Assembly: GCA_030622635.1 (NCBI GenBank)
Contig: JAUXFX010000003.1
Location: forward strand, 1-45,565
Source: Bacteroidota bacterium
Lineage (GTDB): Bacteria; Bacteroidota; Bacteroidia; Bacteroidales; JADFUO01
Direction of reading: 5' to 3'
DNA length: 45,565 bases
Positions within the stretch are counted from its first letter, which is position 1; the number at the start of each line of letters is the position of its first letter. Shown in pieces: positions 8,485 to 16,946 of this stretch. A program made the position numbers and the translations under genes. The notes under the pieces were generated by a model. That model was not told the origin of the DNA. It searched no databases and saw only the letters and a program-made list of their open reading frames with translations.

Positions 8485-11373
8485 TTGAAGGAAGAATTAC
8501 AAAATAATATTCAACAATTAAATGAAAAAAAGCCTGATTTTGAGGAAAACCTTGAAACTTATGGTGCCCGTGTTCATAACCTGAAAAATATTGATGTTGT
8601 TATTCCCCGAAACAAATTAGTAGTTATAACAGGTTTAAGCGGAAGCGGAAAATCCTCACTGGCATTTGATACGATCTATGCCGAGGGACAACGTCGTTAC
8701 ATGGAAACGTTTTCCTCTTATGCCCGCCAGTTTATTGGCAATCTTAAAAGACCTGATGTTGACAAAATAACCGGTTTGAGTCCGGTAATTTCAATAGAAC
8801 AAAAATCCATTAATCGTAATCCTCGTTCTACTGTTGGCACAATTACTGAAATTTATGATTTTCTGCGTTTATTATTTGCCCGTGTTGCTGAAGCTTATTC
8901 TTATGTTACAGGTGAAAAAATGGTAAGATACAGCGAGGAGCAGATCACAAAACTGATTATTGATAATTATTTAAACAAAAATATAATCATTCTTTCGCCG
9001 GTAGTTAAGGGCAGGAAAGGACATTACAGGGAGCTTTTTGAGCAAATTCGCAAACAGGGTTTTTTAAAAGTCAGAATTGATGGTGAAATTCAGGAAATTG
9101 GCTTTAGGTTACAACTTGACAGGTATAAAATTCATGATATTGAAATTGTTATTGATAAAATAAATGTAAGAGACGATGTGAAAAACCGTATCGGTAAATC
9201 AGTTCAAACAGCACTCAAACACGGAAAAGGCTCGTTGATGATTTTAGAAAATGAAACCAAAAAAATCAGGCATTTTAGCCGGTTACTGATGTGTCCGTCA
9301 TCCGGTATTTCTTATGATGAACCCGAGCCAAATATATTTTCTTTTAATTCGCCCTATGGTGCCTGTCCGAAATGCAATGGCTTAGGCAGCATCTCTGAAG
9401 TGGATTTAAATAAGATCATTCCTGATAAAACAAAAACCATAAGAAAAGGAGGTTTAGCACCTGCCGGAGAATATAAAAATAACTGGATATTCAGCCAGAT
9501 AGAAGCAATAGGCGAAAAATTCGGCTTTAACCTGAATACACCCATAAAAGATATTTCCGAAGAAGCAATAACTACGATTTTATACGGGTCAAATGAAACT
9601 TTTAATGTAAAAAAAGAATATTTAGGCGTAACTTCTACATATACCTTAAATTTTGAAGGTATAGTAAATTTTATCGTAAACCAATATAACGAAAACTCTT
9701 CAATAAGTATCAGAAGATGGGCAAAAAATTTTATGAACAAAATTGATTGTCCGTTATGCAATGGAAGCAGACTTAAAAAAGAGTCATTATATTTTAAGAT
9801 TGCAGGGGAAAATATTGCCGGACTGGCAAATAAAAATATTATTCATTTAGATGAATGGTTTTCAACTGTTGAAACAAAATTAAACGAAAGGCAGAAAATT
9901 ATTGCTCATGAGATTATTCGTGAAATCAGGACAAGGATACGATTTCTGCTTGATGTAGGAATTGATTACCTGACACTTAACAGAAGTGCAAGAAGCTTAT
10001 CGGGAGGGGAGTCGCAACGTATCCGGCTTGCAACACAAATCGGGTCGCAGCTTGTTGGTGTACTTTATATTTTGGATGAACCAAGCATCGGGTTGCATAA
10101 GCGTGATAATCTTAAATTAATTAATGCTTTAAAGGATTTGAGGGATATTGGAAATTCGGTTATTGTAGTTGAGCATGATAAAGAAACAATACTTTCGGCC
10201 GACCATGTGATTGATATAGGGCCGGGTGCAGGCATGCATGGCGGGAAAATTGTTGCTATCGGTTCACCCGATGTAATTGAAAAAAGCGAAACAATTACAG
10301 GCGAGTATCTTAGCGGTAAAAAGGAAATAAAAATACCCAAATTACGGCGTAATGGTAATGCGGAATTGATAACTCTTAAGGGTGCAAAAGGAAACAATTT
10401 AAAAGAAATTGAACTTAAATTACCTCTTGGGAAATTTGTTTGTGTAACCGGTGTTTCAGGCAGTGGAAAATCCACTTTAATCAATGAAACTCTTTATCCG
10501 ATTTTAAGCAGGCATTTTTACAACTCAAATAAAAAACCTTTAGCTTATCAATCAATTGAAGGACTGCAAAATATTGATAAAGTAATTGAAATTGACCAGT
10601 CGCCTATCGGGCGAACACCACGCTCAAATCCGGCTACTTATACAAAAGTTTTTGATGAGATAAGAAAATTATATGTACAACTTCCCGAATCAAAGATCAG
10701 AGGGTATAAACCCGGAAGATTTTCATTTAATGTAAAAGGCGGCAGATGTGAAACCTGTAAAGGCGCGGGAGTAAGAGTAATTGAAATGAACTTTCTGCCG
10801 GATGTTCATGTCCATTGCGAAACCTGTAACGGAAAAAGATACAACCGCGAAACTCTTGAAATCAGATACAAAGGAAAATCAATTAATGATGTTTTGAACA
10901 TGACAATCAATCAGGCAGTTGAGTTCTTTGAAAATATCCCTCATATTGTTCAAAAAATTAAAACTTTAAAAGAAGTCGGGCTTGGATATATCACACTTGG
11001 ACAGCAATCAACAACACTTTCGGGTGGTGAGGCACAAAGAGTAAAATTAGCTGCCGAGCTTTCAAAACGTGATACTGGTAAAACACTTTACATTCTTGAC
11101 GAACCTACTACAGGATTACATTTTGAAGATGTGAAAGTCCTGCTTGATGTATTGAACCGCCTTGTTGATAAAGGAAATACGGTAATTATTATTGAGCATA
11201 ATATGGAAGTAATAAAAGTTGCCGACCACATTATTGACCTTGGTCCCGAAGGCGGCGACAGGGGAGGAGAAATCATAACACAAGGCACACCTGAAGAAAT
11301 CATCAAAAATCCTAAAAGTTATACAGGGAAATATTTGAAGGAGGAGTTGGGAAATTACAGGGAACGAGAATAA
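8485..11373 (+). CDS. uvrA: Excinuclease ABC subunit A
   Basis: UvrA is the damage-sensing ATPase of nucleotide excision repair and acts with UvrB. The 962-residue protein has two ABC modules: Walker A GLSGSGKS at 50-57 and GVSGSGKST in the second half, and signature plus Walker B regions [12 protein letters not shown] with [12 protein letters not shown] and [12 protein letters not shown] with [12 protein letters not shown]. Zinc-binding pairs CPKC and CPLC lie in the first half, and CETC twice in the second half. The start is TTG, because no ATG or GTG lies between it and the essential ARVHNLKNI segment at 28-36. That TTG is the end of TAGTTTTG (8480-8487), itself a match to a -7 box, which makes the start odd. 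Confidence 0.96.
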   Translation: MKEELQNNIQQLNEKKPDFEENLETYGARVHNLKNIDVVIPRNKLVVITGLSGSGKSSLAFDTIYAEGQRRYMETFSSYARQFIGNLKRPDVDKITGLSPVISIEQKSINRNPRSTVGTITEIYDFLRLLFARVAEAYSYVTGEKMVRYSEEQITKLIIDNYLNKNIIILSPVVKGRKGHYRELFEQIRKQGFLKVRIDGEIQEIGFRLQLDRYKIHDIEIVIDKINVRDDVKNRIGKSVQTALKHGKGSLMILENETKKIRHFSRLLMCPSSGISYDEPEPNIFSFNSPYGACPKCNGLGSISEVDLNKIIPDKTKTIRKGGLAPAGEYKNNWIFSQIEAIGEKFGFNLNTPIKDISEEAITTILYGSNETFNVKKEYLGVTSTYTLNFEGIVNFIVNQYNENSSISIRRWAKNFMNKIDCPLCNGSRLKKESLYFKIAGENIAGLANKNIIHLDEWFSTVETKLNERQKIIAHEIIREIRTRIRFLLDVGIDYLTLNRSARSLSGGESQRIRLATQIGSQLVGVLYILDEPSIGLHKRDNLKLINALKDLRDIGNSVIVVEHDKETILSADHVIDIGPGAGMHGGKIVAIGSPDVIEKSETITGEYLSGKKEIKIPKLRRNGNAELITLKGAKGNNLKEIELKLPLGKFVCVTGVSGSGKSTLINETLYPILSRHFYNSNKKPLAYQSIEGLQNIDKVIEIDQSPIGRTPRSNPATYTKVFDEIRKLYVQLPESKIRGYKPGRFSFNVKGGRCETCKGAGVRVIEMNFLPDVHVHCETCNGKRYNRETLEIRYKGKSINDVLNMTINQAVEFFENIPHIVQKIKTLKEVGLGYITLGQQSTTLSGGEAQRVKLAAELSKRDTGKTLYILDEPTTGLHFEDVKVLLDVLNRLVDKGNTVIIIEHNMEVIKVADHIIDLGPEGGDRGGEIITQGTPEEIIKNPKSYTGKYLKEELGNYRERE

Positions 11374-11679
11374 TAATTTGTAGAATTTAGAATTTGTTTC
11401 ATGGTTTCATTGCTTCATTGCTTCATGGTTAAATTGTTGAATTGCTTAAACATTCCATTTCTTATTATATTACGACAGAGATAACTGTTTTAGAAATGGA
11501 ATGTTTTAGGTTGTAAACAATTTCAATAAATTTTTTTCTAATTCCCAAATCAAAAATTATATAATATTCTTTTGTTATAATAGAAATATTTAATATAATT
11601 GTGAAAAATAATATCCATGAGTGATTTTTTCAGTTATTGACTAAATTTAATAAATATATTAATCTAAAATTTTTATATC
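11374..11679. other. Intergenic region with octamer repeat and inverted repeat, no gene seen
   Basis: After uvrA come six 8-bp units at 11397-11444 (TTTCATGG, CTTCATTG and variants), then an inverted repeat with 15-bp arms (11448-11462 and 11492-11506) and a 29-nt loop. The remainder up to 11679 is AT-rich and holds the leader of the PKD lipoprotein gene. No open frame here looks like a gene. Confidence 0.7.
11448..11506. repeat. Inverted repeat, 15-bp perfect arms
   Basis: AAACATTCCATTTCT at 11448-11462 is matched by its exact reverse complement at 11492-11506. It is 75 bp after the uvrA stop and may end or stabilise that transcript. There is no U-tract after it. Confidence 0.75.
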
Positions 11680-12093
11680 ATGAAAACAAAAAGTATGATT
11701 TTATTATTAGCTGCTTTATTTTTTTGCAGCGTATTAATTTTACAGTATGGATGTAAAAAAGATGAAGACGAACCCGAGCAAAATAAACCACCAACAGCCG
11801 TTTTCACAATTGATCCTACCTTAGGCCCAACTTCTACAATATTTGAATTTGATGCTTCTGGCTGTTTCGATCCGGAAGAACCAATTTCGGTGCTTAAAGT
11901 GCGCTGGGACTGGGAAAATAACGGAAACTGGGATACAGACTGGAGCAATGATAAAACTAAAAATCACCAATATAGCAGTGAAGATACTTATACTGTAAAA
12001 ATGGAAGTTAAGGATACTGAAGGTTTAACTGATAATACAACACATTCGTTAACAGTAGATAACAGCGGCGGAAGAGTAGTTGTCAAGGAATAA
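11680..12093 (+). CDS. PKD-domain lipoprotein
   Basis: The 137-residue protein starts with a signal peptide and lipobox (LQYGC, Cys25). An acidic linker (KKDEDEPEQN) follows; such residues after the lipidated Cys often mark surface export in Bacteroidota. The rest is one PKD domain: PTAVFTIDPTLG opening near 38, FDASGCFDPE near 65-74, WDWENNGNWDTDW, and the closing YTVKMEVKDTEGLTD. PKD domains are Ig-like folds used for binding or spacing in extracellular proteins. At a single domain this is short for the class. It stands alone, with repeats on both sides. The exact role is unknown. Confidence 0.85.
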   Translation: MKTKSMILLLAALFFCSVLILQYGCKKDEDEPEQNKPPTAVFTIDPTLGPTSTIFEFDASGCFDPEEPISVLKVRWDWENNGNWDTDWSNDKTKNHQYSSEDTYTVKMEVKDTEGLTDNTTHSLTVDNSGGRVVVKE

Positions 12094-12396
12094 GTTCAAT
12101 AAGTTACCAGGGCAAGATTTACAAAAAATAATTTTTTGAGAAATGAAGATAAGCGAGATAGTAAAAGATGAAATCAATTGAGGAGGCGGATAGTTTTTGA
12201 TAAAATCAATAAATAGTTTCGTGAATATTTTGAAGTTTATAAATAGCACCTGTCATCCCGACGACCGAAGGGAGGAGGGAACTCCATCGTCCTATACTGC
12301 TGCTACCAAAATACCTTGTCAACATATTACAGAAAAGTTAATAAAGTGCTTTGACGGCGGGTTGCCAAACAAAATAATTTTCAATCTTCTTTACTT
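12094..12396. other. Intergenic region with a dispersed-type repeat, no gene seen
   Basis: The part at 12249-12289 is GC-richer than its surroundings and contains TCATCCCGACGACCGAAGGG, which looks like the short dispersed intergenic repeats known from many Bacteroidota. Open frames here are short and lack any protein-like pattern. The end of the minus-strand barrel gene lies at 12397. Confidence 0.5.
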
Positions 12397-13083
12397 TCAA
12401 AACGGATAATCCATAGTGTTTAACGGTGATGGTGGTAATGTTGGTGATGAAGGAAAGTTATGCGAAGGTCCGAAGTAAGGTTGAGGATAATAGGGATTTA
12501 CACCGTTTGAAACATTAATCTGCCCCCTGATAAATACATTTTCTCCGAGTTTATAATCAATGCCAAAAATAAATCCTTTTCTGTCAAAATTAAATTCCCG
12601 TGTAGCAGGATCAGGGACATTCAACAGGTTAATTTCTTTATATACAGCTCCTGTAAGCGTTACTTTTTCATTTAACCGGTAAGCTCCTTCAAGGTAAACA
12701 TAAGTTTGTGAAAATCCTGAGCCATGTATAGTAGACATATCGCTGTAAAAAGGATTGTAAGAATATCTGCCAAAATTATTATTAATAATTGCTCCGGCAT
12801 TCAGATTGAATCTTGGGCTAATACTGTAGCTTAAATGCGGAGCAAGATAAGTCCCGAAATAATTACCCGAACCGAATGTTGTTCCAAAGCTTGTTCCTAC
12901 TTCAACTCTAAGCTTAAGCTTTCTCTCTTTCAAAAAAGCAGCAATTTCTTCAGCATTGAAGTCTGAATTAGAATATTGAGTTGAATCATTTCCTGAATAC
13001 AAAAAATTGTTTCCTTCAGGGTTCTGGCTCAGAATCATCAAAGGAATAAATAAAATAAAAGCTATAAATAATTGTTTATACAT
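12397..13083 (-). CDS. Predicted outer-membrane beta-barrel protein
   Basis: The protein has 228 residues from the chosen start at 13083, which puts a clean signal peptide (MYKQLF through MILSQ) at the N-terminus. A frame nine residues longer exists, but its extra part would break the signal. The body alternates polar and hydrophobic residues with many Gly, Asn and aromatics (TSFGTTFGSGNYFGTYLAPHL near 47-67, SYSISPRFNLNAGAIINNNFG), as in small outer-membrane barrels. The C-terminus is Pro/Ser-rich and ends in YPF. No family or function is recognised. It is divergent from the LOG-family gene, whose promoter lies in the same 60-bp gap. Confidence 0.75.
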   Translation of the reverse strand: MYKQLFIAFILFIPLMILSQNPEGNNFLYSGNDSTQYSNSDFNAEEIAAFLKERKLKLRVEVGTSFGTTFGSGNYFGTYLAPHLSYSISPRFNLNAGAIINNNFGRYSYNPFYSDMSTIHGSGFSQTYVYLEGAYRLNEKVTLTGAVYKEINLLNVPDPATREFNFDRKGFIFGIDYKLGENVFIRGQINVSNGVNPYYPQPYFGPSHNFPSSPTLPPSPLNTMDYPF

Positions 13084-13128
13084 AGATGACAAAAATAAAA
13101 CAAAATTCAATAATAAAAAAATTCTGTT

Positions 13129-13136
13129 TACTTTTG
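13129..13136 (+). promoter_or_regulatory. -7 box for the LOG-family gene
   Basis: TACTTTTG is a full match to TAnnTTTG. Transcription would begin near 13143. This is downstream of the first in-frame ATG at 13086 and so favours starts at 13146 or later. No TTG element is seen 19-20 bp upstream. Confidence 0.5.
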
Positions 13137-13145
13137 AAATTTAAA

Positions 13146-13880
13146 ATGAAAATGAAAATGGAAGAAATGATTAATAAAAAAGAAGAAGCCAAGATAAGAA
13201 AAGCATTCAAGGATAAAAACTGGAATGAAATAAAAACCTATGACTCATGGCAGATATTCAAAGTTATTGCCGAGTTTGTGGAAGGTTTTGAAAAATTATC
13301 CAGAATAGGTCCTTGCGTGTCAATATTTGGTTCGGCAAAAGCCAAGCACGGAAGCCGGTATTACAAAATGGCTGAAGAAATTGCTTATCTTTTAACAAAA
13401 AAAGGATTTGGTGTAGTTACCGGAGGTGGACCCGGAATTATGGAAGCTGCAAATAAAGGTGCTCATTTTTCAGGGGGAAAGTCCGTTGGTTTGAACATTA
13501 ATTTGCCTAACGAACAAACACCTAATATTTTTATTGACCCTGATAAATTATTGGAGTTTGATAATTTCTTTGTAAGAAAAGTTATGTTTATGAAATATTC
13601 TCAGGGTTATATTGTTTTGCCCGGTGGCTTCGGAACTCTTGATGAAGCCTTTGAAGCAATCACACTTATACAAACCCAGAAACTTGTCCATTTCCCAATT
13701 ATAATGGTTGTTAAAGATTACTGGAAAGGATTGGTTGATTGGATTAATGAAAAACTGCTTAAAGAAGAAAGTATCAGTCCTGAAGATATAAATATTTTCA
13801 AAATGGTTGACACACCCGAAGAAGCTGTGAAAAATATTGAAGAATTTTATAATAAATATGCTTTGAAACCGAATTTTTAA
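13146..13880 (+). CDS. LOG-family protein (TIGR00730 Rossmann fold)
   Basis: LOG proteins release free bases from cytokinin-type nucleoside 5'-monophosphates or related nucleotides by phosphoribohydrolase activity; in non-plant-associated bacteria the natural substrate is often unclear. The two signature motifs are present: GGGPGIMEAANKGA and PGGFGTLDEAFEA, the latter with the catalytic Glu. SIFGSAKAK marks the nucleotide-binding start of the fold. The protein is 244 residues from 13146. An ATG at 13086 is in frame but would begin two bases from the opposite gene's start codon and upstream of the -7 box at 13129-13136; ATG codons at 13146, 13152, 13158 and 13167 are the plausible starts. Retropepsin-like protease follows 35 bp later. 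Confidence 0.9.
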   Translation: MKMKMEEMINKKEEAKIRKAFKDKNWNEIKTYDSWQIFKVIAEFVEGFEKLSRIGPCVSIFGSAKAKHGSRYYKMAEEIAYLLTKKGFGVVTGGGPGIMEAANKGAHFSGGKSVGLNINLPNEQTPNIFIDPDKLLEFDNFFVRKVMFMKYSQGYIVLPGGFGTLDEAFEAITLIQTQKLVHFPIIMVVKDYWKGLVDWINEKLLKEESISPEDINIFKMVDTPEEAVKNIEEFYNKYALKPNF

Positions 13881-13892
13881 AAATTGTTTTTG
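13862..13892 (+). promoter_or_regulatory. Promoter for the retropepsin-like gene
   Basis: TTTG ends at 13865, followed after 19 bp by TGTTTTTG (13885-13892), one mismatch from TAnnTTTG. The predicted start of transcription near 13899 fits a coding start at 13916. The upstream element lies inside the last codons of the LOG gene. Confidence 0.5.
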
Positions 13893-13915
13893 CACTATAA
13901 AAACTTAACACTGTT

Positions 13916-14350
13916 TTGATTACAAATATCCCTATAAAAATAATAACGATTGAGAACGATGGATGCCATATATTGGTTATAGTGAAAATTAATGGTAAAA
14001 AGGCAAATCTGTTAATTGATACAGGTGCATCACGAACTGTATTTGACAGAACTAAAATCAAAAAATTTATTCCCAAAGATCATAAAGTTTTTAAAGATAA
14101 TGAAAAGCTTTCAACAGGCATTGGAACAAATAAACTTGAAAGTCAGGTAACAGTACTGAAAAAACTGGAATTAGGAGAGATTATTGTTAAAAATTACAAT
14201 GCTATTGTTCTTGACATGAAACATGTTATTCAATCGTACTCATCTTTGAAACTTCCTGTAATTGACGGTATTTTGGGCGGGGATTTGCTTGCTAAATACA
14301 AAGCAATTATTAATTATCAAGATAAGGTTTTAACTCTTACTTCTGCATAA
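13916..14350 (+). CDS. Retropepsin-like aspartic protease
   Basis: The 144-residue protein carries a single Asp-Thr-Gly-Ala-Ser active site at 35-39 inside KANLLIDTGAS, preceded by the strand VIVKING. The second hallmark, DGILGGDLL near 118-126, forms the Leu-Gly-Gly psi-loop of the fold. With one Asp per chain the enzyme must work as a homodimer, as viral retropepsins do. There is no signal peptide, so it is probably cytosolic. The start is TTG: no ATG lies before the conserved part, and the promoter at 13862-13892 fits. Its 3' end overlaps the convergent T9SS gene by 14 bp. The substrate is unknown. Confidence 0.85.
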   Translation: MITNIPIKIITIENDGCHILVIVKINGKKANLLIDTGASRTVFDRTKIKKFIPKDHKVFKDNEKLSTGIGTNKLESQVTVLKKLELGEIIVKNYNAIVLDMKHVIQSYSSLKLPVIDGILGGDLLAKYKAIINYQDKVLTLTSA

Positions 14351-16682
14351 TAAACTTTCTATTCACAATAAACTTTCTATTTGGGTTTTCAGAATCAGCA
14401 ATTATTTTACAATAATAAACACCATTGCTTAGATTTGAAATATCTATCCTTAATTTTTCTGCTGAACTGAAAACTTCTGATTTAACAGGTATTCCCAGCG
14501 AATTAAAGATATAAATTTCTATGTTCTTCAGACGATTGGGAAATGAGATATTTAAAATTTCTTTAACAGGATTAGGGAACAGATTAATTTTTATTTTGTT
14601 TGTTGTATTTTCAATTATTCCCGGACTGACATTTGGATTTTCAACACCTGCAAAATATTTTAAACCACCTGAATAATTACCAACAAGTAAGTCAAAATAT
14701 CCGTCATTATTTAAATCGGCAATTGCAGCACCGGTTCTAATTCCTGTTGAGATTTCAAAAGGAATAGAATCTATTAAAATATACAATGAATCGGATTCGG
14801 TAAAAGCACCCGTTAGATTATCTTCAATATCTTTAAAATAAAATATTTTTCCCTGTTCGGAACCGACAAGCAGTTTCATCTTATTCTGATTATCCCTGAA
14901 AAAACACGGAACACTATAACCAGAGTATGAAAAATTGTAATCCGTAACATTAACTTTTCCAAGACTGTCGGTTTCAAGAGTAAATATAGGGTTGGATGAT
15001 GTTCCTGTGTTTTTATAATAATTCAGGTTTCCTTTTTTTTCGCCGATTACAATGTCAATCAAATCATCTTCATTTATATCAATTAGCTGTGGAGTGCTGT
15101 ATTCGCCAACATCAATTTCCTGATAATTCAATTCAGATAATTCATATTCAGCAGGATTGCCTGAACCGGCTATATTTTCAAAATAAATAATTGTTCCATC
15201 AGCATTACCAATTAACATATCTTTATCGTCATCGCCATCAATATCACCAAAAGTCGGGAAAATGCCATCCAAATCAAGTGAAGATATATTTGCAAAATCA
15301 CGTGTAATTAGTTCAAAAGCAGGAACAGTATCAGTTCCGACATTCTCAAAAAGTGCAATTTTTGAAATATAATTTGAATGTAATATCAACCAATCGTCGT
15401 AATATGATGATTGATAATAACCGAAATTCCCGATAAATAAATCCGGCAAACCATCATAATTATAATCAAACAAGACAGGATATGCTCCGGAACCCACATC
15501 TATTGTTTCATCCTGTAAAAATTTATTTGTCTGGAAAGTAAACACGGGCGCATTATTCTGTCCGGAATTTTTATAAATCCACACACTTTTGTAATTTCTT
15601 GATGTAATAATACTTGGGTCAAAAGGTGAAACTATCAAATCCTTTAAGCCATCATTATCAACATCAAAATAATTTGCCAAGGGCATAGAAAACTGCCTGA
15701 CAGGCAACGAATTTGACGGAAATGAAGTATCCTGACTTATCATAAAGGCTTCATCGGGAGTTCCGCCATTGATCAGTTCAATTAAATTAGGATAATCAAC
15801 ATCACCAAGTACAAGGTCTTTATCATTATCACCATCCAGATCAATAACGAGAAAAGTTGAACCGGTGTGTCTTTGCCCTTTATCCCAATCCCTTTTTATC
15901 TCATTAATTTTATTATCAGCGGTTTTATCAAAACCACAATTTTTATAAAAACATGTGTCAAGATATACCACGTTAGATTCTTCATTCTCTGCAAACCTCC
16001 CCCAGCAATATTCGGTTTTAATAAAATCCAGCGAATCGGCTGTTCCGTATTTTTCCATTGACATGTTTTTGTGCATTTCAACAAATGAGCCCAGCCCCCA
16101 GAAAGTAAGAATATCCAGATCACCGTCATTATCCAAATCAGTAATTGCAGGATAATCGGCGTAAGTAACAAATATATTCACATAACCACCACTCTGAAAT
16201 GATGTAAGATAAGGAGAAATTATTAAATCAAATTTTAAATCCGTATCCGAGATATTTTTATAAACCTTCATACTTGCCCATCCAACCGAATAAGTGAAAA
16301 TATCCTCTTTTCCATCTAAATCATAATCTACAAGGATTGCCCAGTCAAAAAGCTCAGGAAATAAAAACTGATATTCAGGAGCATAAGAATAATCAATACA
16401 ATTTGGTGTTCCGTTATTTATAAAAGTCATAATCCTGTTTCCGTTCCTGTCAAAAACAAACAAATCCTTTATTCCATCCATGTTCATATCAATTTCAGCA
16501 AACTGGCATGAGTTAAAACCTCCTGTCCATGGGAATAAATAATTATCTTTATTTGGGCTTTTAACTTTTATGGGATTTTTTACATCTGAATTTAATTTGA
16601 AAATTAACTGGGCATGTGAACTTCTCCAGAAAGTCAGCAGGAAAAGAAAAAACAAAATGACAGATAAATGTTTTGGTTTCAT
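14337..16682 (-). CDS. FG-GAP/VCBS repeat protein with T9SS sorting domain
   Basis: The 781-residue protein has a signal peptide ending at SHAQ (residue 25). Its body is a series of calcium-binding FG-GAP/VCBS repeats of the form D-x-D-x-D-G-x-x-D-L, for example DLDNDGDLDILTF, DVDNDGLKDLIVS, DYNYDGLPDLFIG, DIDGDDDKDMLIG, DINEDDLIDIVIG and DLNNDGYFDLLVG, which build a beta-propeller as in integrin alpha chains. The last 80 residues are a type A sorting domain (LFPNPVKEILNISFP, NLSNGVYYCKI), so the protein should cross the outer membrane by the type IX system and be displayed or released. Its last residues contain an in-frame six-residue duplication (NRKFIV then NRKFIM). Adhesion or carbohydrate binding is plausible but unproven. 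Confidence 0.92.
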   Translation of the reverse strand: MKPKHLSVILFFLFLLTFWRSSHAQLIFKLNSDVKNPIKVKSPNKDNYLFPWTGGFNSCQFAEIDMNMDGIKDLFVFDRNGNRIMTFINNGTPNCIDYSYAPEYQFLFPELFDWAILVDYDLDGKEDIFTYSVGWASMKVYKNISDTDLKFDLIISPYLTSFQSGGYVNIFVTYADYPAITDLDNDGDLDILTFWGLGSFVEMHKNMSMEKYGTADSLDFIKTEYCWGRFAENEESNVVYLDTCFYKNCGFDKTADNKINEIKRDWDKGQRHTGSTFLVIDLDGDNDKDLVLGDVDYPNLIELINGGTPDEAFMISQDTSFPSNSLPVRQFSMPLANYFDVDNDGLKDLIVSPFDPSIITSRNYKSVWIYKNSGQNNAPVFTFQTNKFLQDETIDVGSGAYPVLFDYNYDGLPDLFIGNFGYYQSSYYDDWLILHSNYISKIALFENVGTDTVPAFELITRDFANISSLDLDGIFPTFGDIDGDDDKDMLIGNADGTIIYFENIAGSGNPAEYELSELNYQEIDVGEYSTPQLIDINEDDLIDIVIGEKKGNLNYYKNTGTSSNPIFTLETDSLGKVNVTDYNFSYSGYSVPCFFRDNQNKMKLLVGSEQGKIFYFKDIEDNLTGAFTESDSLYILIDSIPFEISTGIRTGAAIADLNNDGYFDLLVGNYSGGLKYFAGVENPNVSPGIIENTTNKIKINLFPNPVKEILNISFPNRLKNIEIYIFNSLGIPVKSEVFSSAEKLRIDISNLSNGVYYCKIIADSENPNRKFIVNRKFIMQK
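14349..14381. repeat. 18-bp-period tandem duplication at the end of the T9SS gene
   Basis: AATAAACTTTCTATT occurs at 14349-14363 and again at 14367-14381. On the minus strand this doubles the residues NRKFI in frame, just before the stop. Confidence 0.9.
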
Positions 16683-16806
16683 TGTAAATAGAAATAAAAG
16701 GTTAATAATATTAATTACAAAGATACTTATTTTTTAGGGAAATTGCAAGTATTACTTTTTTTAAACAGATACTTGATGCTCGATACCGGATGTCATAATC
16801 TTTTAA

Positions 16807-16827
16807 CCAGAATCCAGAATCCAGAAT
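16807..16827. repeat. Three exact heptamers CCAGAAT
   Basis: CCAGAAT occurs three times without gaps. The third copy runs into the stop codon of the small minus-strand frame at 16827-16946. Confidence 0.9.
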
Positions 16828-16946
16828 CACTTTTTATAAAGCACAGCATCTCTGTACATTAAGGCAGTAACATCGTCGGTACTTTCTTCAACAGCATTAT
16901 TAAAACAGAAGCCGGAATTATATATCTTTTCATAATGGAACAACAT
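16827..16946 (-). CDS. Possible 39-residue small ORF or gene remnant
   Basis: An ATG at 16946 opens a 39-codon frame ending in TGA at 16827. The product has a protein-like composition (MLFHYEK, NNAVEESTDDV, ALMYRDAVLYKK), unlike the AT-rich noise nearby. It overlaps the last 17 bases of the membrane-protein gene in another frame, so it could be translated by coupling, or it could be the tail of an older, longer gene. I cannot assign a family, and the frame may be chance. Confidence 0.3.
   Translation of the reverse strand: MLFHYEKIYNSGFCFNNAVEESTDDVTALMYRDAVLYKK

Noticed and set aside
12197-12409. Open frame of 70 codons on the plus strand
   Set aside because: It runs through a dispersed repeat and into the 3' end of the opposite gene, and has no protein-like pattern.
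13086-13145. Longer N-terminus of the LOG-family protein from the ATG at 13086
   Set aside because: It would start two bases from the opposite gene's ATG and upstream of the -7 box at 13129-13136, and the added residues look like noise.
15867-16171. Overlapping open frames inside the FG-GAP gene on both strands
   Set aside because: They are shadows of the strongly patterned repeat gene and lack family features.
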